DNA of 9,930 nucleotides from an uncultured Ruminococcus sp. Its GTDB lineage: Bacteria; Bacillota; Clostridia; Oscillospirales; CAG-272. Numbering within the stretch: the stretch's first letter is position 1; each line of letters starts with the position of its first letter. The DNA lies in assembly GCA_902783905.1 (NCBI GenBank), contig CACZSP010000156.1, positions 1 to 9,930 on the forward strand. Reading direction: 5' to 3'. The translations under genes and the position numbers were made by a program. Of the stretch, positions 7,144 to 9,930 are shown piece after piece. The notes beneath the pieces were generated by a model. The model saw only the letters and a program-made list of their open reading frames with translations, ran no database searches and was not told the DNA's origin.

Positions 7144-8154
7144 GTGACTGTTTCACTTCCTTTGCTTATTATATCGGTCGCAACGCTCTTTGCCTATCTG
7201 CTGATCGGTTTTATTCTGAAAAAAACCGGACTTGCAAAAGAAGGGTTTGCCGGAGCGCTTTCGGTATATATCGTTTACGCGGCTCAGATCGCAATGTTCC
7301 TTCACGGATATATCGCTCCCTTTGACTCGGAGGTGCTGCGCGGGATGGCGGCCGTGTTCGTCCTGTCCCTCCTGATCCACGCGGGCTCCTATCTTTTGTC
7401 GGTCCGTCTCTTTGCAAAGGCGCCCGAAGCGGTAAAAAGCGCCCTGATTTTCGGCACCGTTTTTTCGAACGCCGGATATATGGGACTTCCGCTGATCAGC
7501 GACGTCCTCGGGGACAGATATCTGATCTACGCGACGGTATATCTGATCTGGTTCAACGTTTTTTCGTATTCTCTCGGCAGATACGTCTTTTCCCGCGACA
7601 AAAGCTTCATATCTCCCGTTAAAACCGTCGTAAATCCCGCCGTCATTCCGATATGCATCGGAATAATCCTTTACGTGACGGGGGCTGGCGGATGGATCGC
7701 CTCGGCGGCAGCCCGGGACGCGTCGGGAGCGCTTATCCGCGACGACCTTGCCGGGAACGTCTGTTCGATGGCTGTAGGAATGATCGACACCCTCCGCCGC
7801 TCGGTCGCGCCCGCTTCGATGATCATTATCGGAGTTCGCCTTGCGGACGTGGATCCTCGGGGTATATTCGGCGACAGGCGTCTCTATCCCTTCCTTGCCG
7901 TGCGTCATTTCCTTTATCCGCTCATCGCCTTTGCGGTCATGAAACCGCTGCAGCTTGCAGGTATCATCGACACCAACGTGATGTCGGTCATTCTCATACT
8001 TACCGCCACACCCGCGGCGTCGGCTACGGCTATTTTTTCCGAGCTCTACGGGAAGGGCAGGACAGACTGCGCTTATGCCGGAAAGCTTGTCGCCGTCAGC
8101 ACGCTTCTGTCGATCCTTACCATGCCGGTCGTGGCTTTGCTTATGAAGATCTGA
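7144..8154 (+). CDS. AEC-family (auxin efflux carrier-like) permease
   Basis: This is an integral membrane transporter of 336 residues with roughly ten hydrophobic segments in two halves separated by a more polar stretch around residues 150-215. Family features are NAGYMGLPL from N109 in the N-terminal half and TPAASATAIFSELYGKG from T289, followed by the typical closing helix LLSILTMPVVALLM. AEC members in bacteria (PF03547) export or exchange small organic anions such as malate or malonate; the substrate cannot be read here. The start is GTG with GGAGG six bases upstream. It lies between a lipoprotein and a TlpA-like redoxin in the same tight run, so it is probably cotranscribed, but the neighbours do not reveal a substrate. 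Confidence 0.92.
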   Translation: MTVSLPLLIISVATLFAYLLIGFILKKTGLAKEGFAGALSVYIVYAAQIAMFLHGYIAPFDSEVLRGMAAVFVLSLLIHAGSYLLSVRLFAKAPEAVKSALIFGTVFSNAGYMGLPLISDVLGDRYLIYATVYLIWFNVFSYSLGRYVFSRDKSFISPVKTVVNPAVIPICIGIILYVTGAGGWIASAAARDASGALIRDDLAGNVCSMAVGMIDTLRRSVAPASMIIIGVRLADVDPRGIFGDRRLYPFLAVRHFLYPLIAFAVMKPLQLAGIIDTNVMSVILILTATPAASATAIFSELYGKGRTDCAYAGKLVAVSTLLSILTMPVVALLMKI

Positions 8155-8160
8155 AGGTGG
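8154..8160 (+). promoter_or_regulatory. ribosome binding site for the TlpA-like gene
   Basis: AAGGTGG overlaps the last base of the permease stop codon and sits seven bases before the ATG at 8168. It supports that start, which places the lipoprotein signal peptide at the very N-terminus. Confidence 0.7.
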
Positions 8161-8167
8161 TTTAACA

Positions 8168-8716
8168 ATGAAAAGAATTGTCGTTTTCGCGCTGTTGGCC
8201 GCGCTTTTGCTGACAGCCGGCTGTACCTCTTCGACCGGTTCACCGGACACGGGTGACGCGAAGGATATGACCGGTTTTTCGTCGACTTATATTGACGGCA
8301 CCGCCGTTTCGGGCGACGTTCTCAAGGGAACGCGCCTGACGATGGTCAACGTCTGGGCGACCTATTGCGCGCCCTGTCTGCGTGAGATGCCCGATCTCGA
8401 GCGGCTGTCGCACGAATACGGCGATGATTTCAGGATAATCGGAATTCCGGTCGACGCAGCCGACCGCGCCGGAAGGACCGACGCCGAAGTGTTGGGCGAG
8501 GTCCGCTCCATTCTCTCGGATACCGGCGTTACCTATCCGCAGATCCTTCCTTCCGCCTCTCTTTTCGCGCTTTTCCTTAACGACGTCCAGTTCATTCCGT
8601 ACACCGTGTTCGTCGACGAAAACGGTAAAACGGTAGGCGAGGAATACATAGGCGGGCGTTCGTACGAAGACTGGAAAGCGACGGTCGACGAACTGCTGAA
8701 GGGCGGGGCGGAATGA
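8168..8716 (+). CDS. TlpA-like thioredoxin-fold lipoprotein
   Basis: This is a predicted extracytoplasmic, lipid-anchored thiol oxidoreductase of 182 residues. The signal peptide is MKRIVVFALLAALLLTAGC with lipobox LTAGC and lipidated C19, followed by a short Ser/Thr/Asp linker. The redoxin domain covers about 35-180: NVWATYCAPCLREMPDLE carries the active-site C67-A-P-C70, and FIPYTVFVDENGKTVGEEYIGG contains the cis-proline P144 and the usual edge strand. An insert between the helix and central strand (about 93-140) is typical of TlpA/ResA-type proteins. Family members reduce or maintain thiols outside the membrane, for example apocytochrome c in cytochrome maturation, but no cytochrome or CcdA gene is visible here. 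The stop overlaps the start of the CLEC peptide gene (ATGA), which is followed one base later by the 4Fe-4S protein, suggesting all three work together. Confidence 0.95.
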   Translation: MKRIVVFALLAALLLTAGCTSSTGSPDTGDAKDMTGFSSTYIDGTAVSGDVLKGTRLTMVNVWATYCAPCLREMPDLERLSHEYGDDFRIIGIPVDAADRAGRTDAEVLGEVRSILSDTGVTYPQILPSASLFALFLNDVQFIPYTVFVDENGKTVGEEYIGGRSYEDWKATVDELLKGGAE

Positions 8717-8853
8717 AGCGCAGACTCGCTGTGCCTCTTGCGCTGATACTTGCCGGGGCGGCGCTTATGACGGTCGGAATACTTCGGGGCGAGCCGGATT
8801 CGGTTCTTGAAAAGGCGATAAGAGTCTGCCTCGAGTGCATAGGGATCGGATGA
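8713..8853 (+). CDS. 46-residue membrane peptide with C-terminal CXXC (CD1871A-like)
   Basis: This short gene fills the space between the redoxin and the 4Fe-4S protein. The product starts MKRRLAVPLALILAGA, has one hydrophobic segment (about residues 5-23), then RGEPDSVLEKAIRVCLECIG with C39-L-E-C42 four residues from the end. The ending closely resembles my memory of the small clostridial 'CD1871A family CXXC motif-containing' proteins (KAINICLECIGIG-type ending), which occur beside thioredoxin-like and 4Fe-4S genes. The positive N-terminus predicts that the C-terminal CXXC lies on the outer face. The ATG overlaps the redoxin TGA (ATGA), and its own TGA (8851-8853) is one base before the next ATG, so translation is probably coupled on both sides. 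Function is unknown; a thiol relay or a metal/cluster ligand is possible. The family name is from memory, not a search. Confidence 0.88.
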   Translation: MKRRLAVPLALILAGAALMTVGILRGEPDSVLEKAIRVCLECIGIG

Positions 8854-8854
8854 A

Positions 8855-9742
8855 ATGAAACGGCGCAGAGGGCAGAGGACGAGGCTTTTCGTTCAGATAG
8901 CCGCGTCCGCTTTTTCAAACGGATATTTGATCGGTTTTGCTCGCGGAAAGATCTATCAGGGCGCCCTCAAGCGTCTGTGCGTCCCCGGAATGAACTGTTA
9001 TTCCTGCCCGGGCGCGCTCTTCTCCTGCCCCGTGGGTGCGCTTCAGTCGCTGACGGGTGACCGGAGCTTCCGGTTTTCCCTTTACGTTTTCGGCTTCCTC
9101 ACGGTCGCCGGAAGCCTTTTCGGCAGGGGCGTTTGCGGTTTCTTGTGCCCCTTCGGCCTTTTGCAGGATCTGCTCCACATGATCCCTTTCCCGAAAAAGA
9201 TAAAGAAAATACCGGGAGAGCGGGCGGTAAGATCTGTCAGATACGCCGTTCTGCTGGTACTGGTTCTGATACTGCCGGCATTCGTCGCCGATCCTTCCGG
9301 CGCCGCCGTTCCCTGGTTCTGCAAGTTGCTCTGTCCGGTCGGGACGCTTGAAGCCGGGATACCGCTCGTACTGTTGAACGGTTCGCTCCGCGAATCGACC
9401 GGCATTCTGTTCGCCTGGAAGCTCGCCCTCCTGATTGCGGTAATTTTTGCCTCGGTCCTGATCTGGCGTCCCTTCTGCAGGTATCTCTGCCCGCTCGGGG
9501 CGCTTTACGGACTGTTCAACCGCTTTGCTCTCTACCGGTTCGTCGTCGACGAAACAAAATGCACCGGGTGCGGCGCCTGCCGCGCCGCGTGCGGGATGGA
9601 TATACCGGTCTGGAAAAGACCCAATTCGGTCGACTGCGTCAGATGCGGAAAATGTATCGACGCCTGCCCGGAAGGGGCGGTCGGAACTCTTCTGAAGATC
9701 GGGAAAAAGAAGGCGACGGAAGATAATCCGGTTGGAAAATAA
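8855..9742 (+). CDS. 4Fe-4S membrane protein, NapH/polyferredoxin-like
   Basis: This is a predicted electron-transfer membrane protein of 295 residues. Hydrophobic segments lie near 10-28, 72-92, 128-143 and 185-204. Residues 42-58 hold CVPGMNCYSCPGALFSCPVG (C42, C48, C51, C58). Three CX3CP motifs sit at membrane borders: C94/C98 (CGFLCPFG), C156/C160 (CKLLCPVG) and C208/C212 (CRYLCPLG). A C-terminal dicluster ferredoxin part follows: C236, C239, C242, C246, then C261, C264, C267, C271-Pro. These are hallmarks of COG0348/Fer4_5 proteins (NapH, NosR C-terminus, YccM), which carry electrons between quinol or cytoplasmic donors and partners outside. The basic N-terminus (MKRRRGQR) suggests it starts in the cytoplasm. 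It is the last gene of the run, one base after the CLEC peptide gene, and is followed by a strong hairpin. Its donor and acceptor are unknown; the adjacent CXXC peptide and TlpA-like redoxin are the natural candidates for acceptors. Confidence 0.95.
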   Translation: MKRRRGQRTRLFVQIAASAFSNGYLIGFARGKIYQGALKRLCVPGMNCYSCPGALFSCPVGALQSLTGDRSFRFSLYVFGFLTVAGSLFGRGVCGFLCPFGLLQDLLHMIPFPKKIKKIPGERAVRSVRYAVLLVLVLILPAFVADPSGAAVPWFCKLLCPVGTLEAGIPLVLLNGSLRESTGILFAWKLALLIAVIFASVLIWRPFCRYLCPLGALYGLFNRFALYRFVVDETKCTGCGACRAACGMDIPVWKRPNSVDCVRCGKCIDACPEGAVGTLLKIGKKKATEDNPVGK

Positions 9743-9749
9743 AACGCGC

Positions 9750-9784
9750 GCGGCGCCGTTCCATGAAAAATGGAACGGCGCCGC
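9750..9784. terminator. 15-bp hairpin between convergent genes, probable terminator
   Basis: A perfect inverted repeat pairs 9750-9764 with 9770-9784 (arm GCGGCGCCGTTCCAT) around a five-base GAAAA loop. It starts eight bases after the 4Fe-4S gene stop and ends 16 bases before the stop of the opposite-strand gene. On the plus strand no clear T-run follows. On the minus strand the stem is followed after five bases by TTTTATTTT, so intrinsic termination looks better for the minus-strand gene, although the stem may serve both directions. Confidence 0.8.
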
Positions 9785-9800
9785 ATGACTTATACGTATG

Positions 9801-9930
9801 TCAGTTTGTCTTCAGCGCAAGGCTTTTTTCAATATTTTTGCCCGACGGTCTTCCCGGATTGGGAACGACCGCCTTTTCGTAGTTGTCCCACGCCTGCCAG
9901 TAGATCATTCCGTATTTGCTGTCTTCGTCA
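9801..9930 (-). CDS. C-terminal end of an unrecognised protein
   Basis: Reading the minus strand from the window edge, a frame is open for 42 codons and ends in TGA (9803-9801). The peptide contains DEDSKYGMIYWQAWDNYEKA and PNPGRPSGKNIEKSLALKTN. It is rich in Trp/Tyr, then Pro/Gly and Lys, with no motif I recognise. Support comes from its convergent placement against the 4Fe-4S gene, the hairpin lying directly after its stop, and the non-low-complexity composition. The aromatic cluster (Y-W-x-A-W) would suit a carbohydrate-related or extracellular protein, but that is only a guess. The rest of the gene is outside the window. Confidence 0.6.
   Translation of the reverse strand, partial: DEDSKYGMIYWQAWDNYEKAVVPNPGRPSGKNIEKSLALKTN

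Noticed and set aside
7153..8250. 365-codon open frame on the minus strand opposite the AEC permease
   Set aside because: It is a shadow of a well-supported membrane protein gene. The antisense translation is very polar and Arg/Asp/His-rich without a domain signature.
9786..9803. Imperfect dyad TGAC-N10-GTCA around TATACGTAT as an operator
   Set aside because: It overlaps the end of the minus-strand gene between convergent genes, where no promoter is expected, and the symmetry is poor in the middle.

Overview
The window looks like chromosomal DNA from a moderately GC-rich member of the Firmicutes, most likely a Clostridia lineage such as the gut Oscillospirales or Christensenellales. The grounds are the ileS-lspA-rluD order behind a probable divIVA-type gene, purine-rich ribosome binding sites, lipoprotein signal peptides, and a redoxin / CXXC micropeptide / 4Fe-4S membrane protein set that I recall from Clostridia. 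Genus-level placement is not possible by eye. I see no tRNA, rRNA, CRISPR array, insertion sequence or phage gene.

Layout. Bases 1-573 are the 3' end of a gene whose product has a Pro-Glu repeat and a disordered acidic tail; by synteny it may be DivIVA-like. After a 40-base AT-rich gap come eight or nine same-strand genes packed end to start, with overlaps or gaps of at most 13 bases: ileS (614-3445), lspA (3445-3963), an RluA/RluD-family pseudouridine synthase (3950-4963), a Cof-type HAD phosphatase with a TTG start (4970-5821), a lipoprotein with a propeller-like C-terminal half (5818-7131), an AEC-family permease with a GTG start (7144-8154), a TlpA-like thioredoxin lipoprotein (8168-8716), a 46-residue membrane peptide ending in a CLEC motif (8713-8853), and a NapH-like polyferredoxin membrane protein (8855-9742). 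A 15-bp hairpin at 9750-9784 closes the run. Beyond it, on the opposite strand and pointing toward it, lies the C-terminal end of an unrecognised protein (9801-9930).

How the genes fit together. The first part is housekeeping: isoleucyl-tRNA charging, lipoprotein maturation and RNA pseudouridylation. LspA would process the two lipoproteins encoded downstream. The last three genes are translationally coupled. They read as a small redox module: a membrane protein with cytoplasmic-type 4Fe-4S motifs, a tiny membrane-anchored CXXC peptide, and an extracytoplasmic lipid-anchored thioredoxin. Moving electrons outward across the membrane to keep the redoxin reduced is my inference; nothing in the sequence proves it. 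This module is the most interesting part of the window, and its smallest member is easily missed by gene callers.
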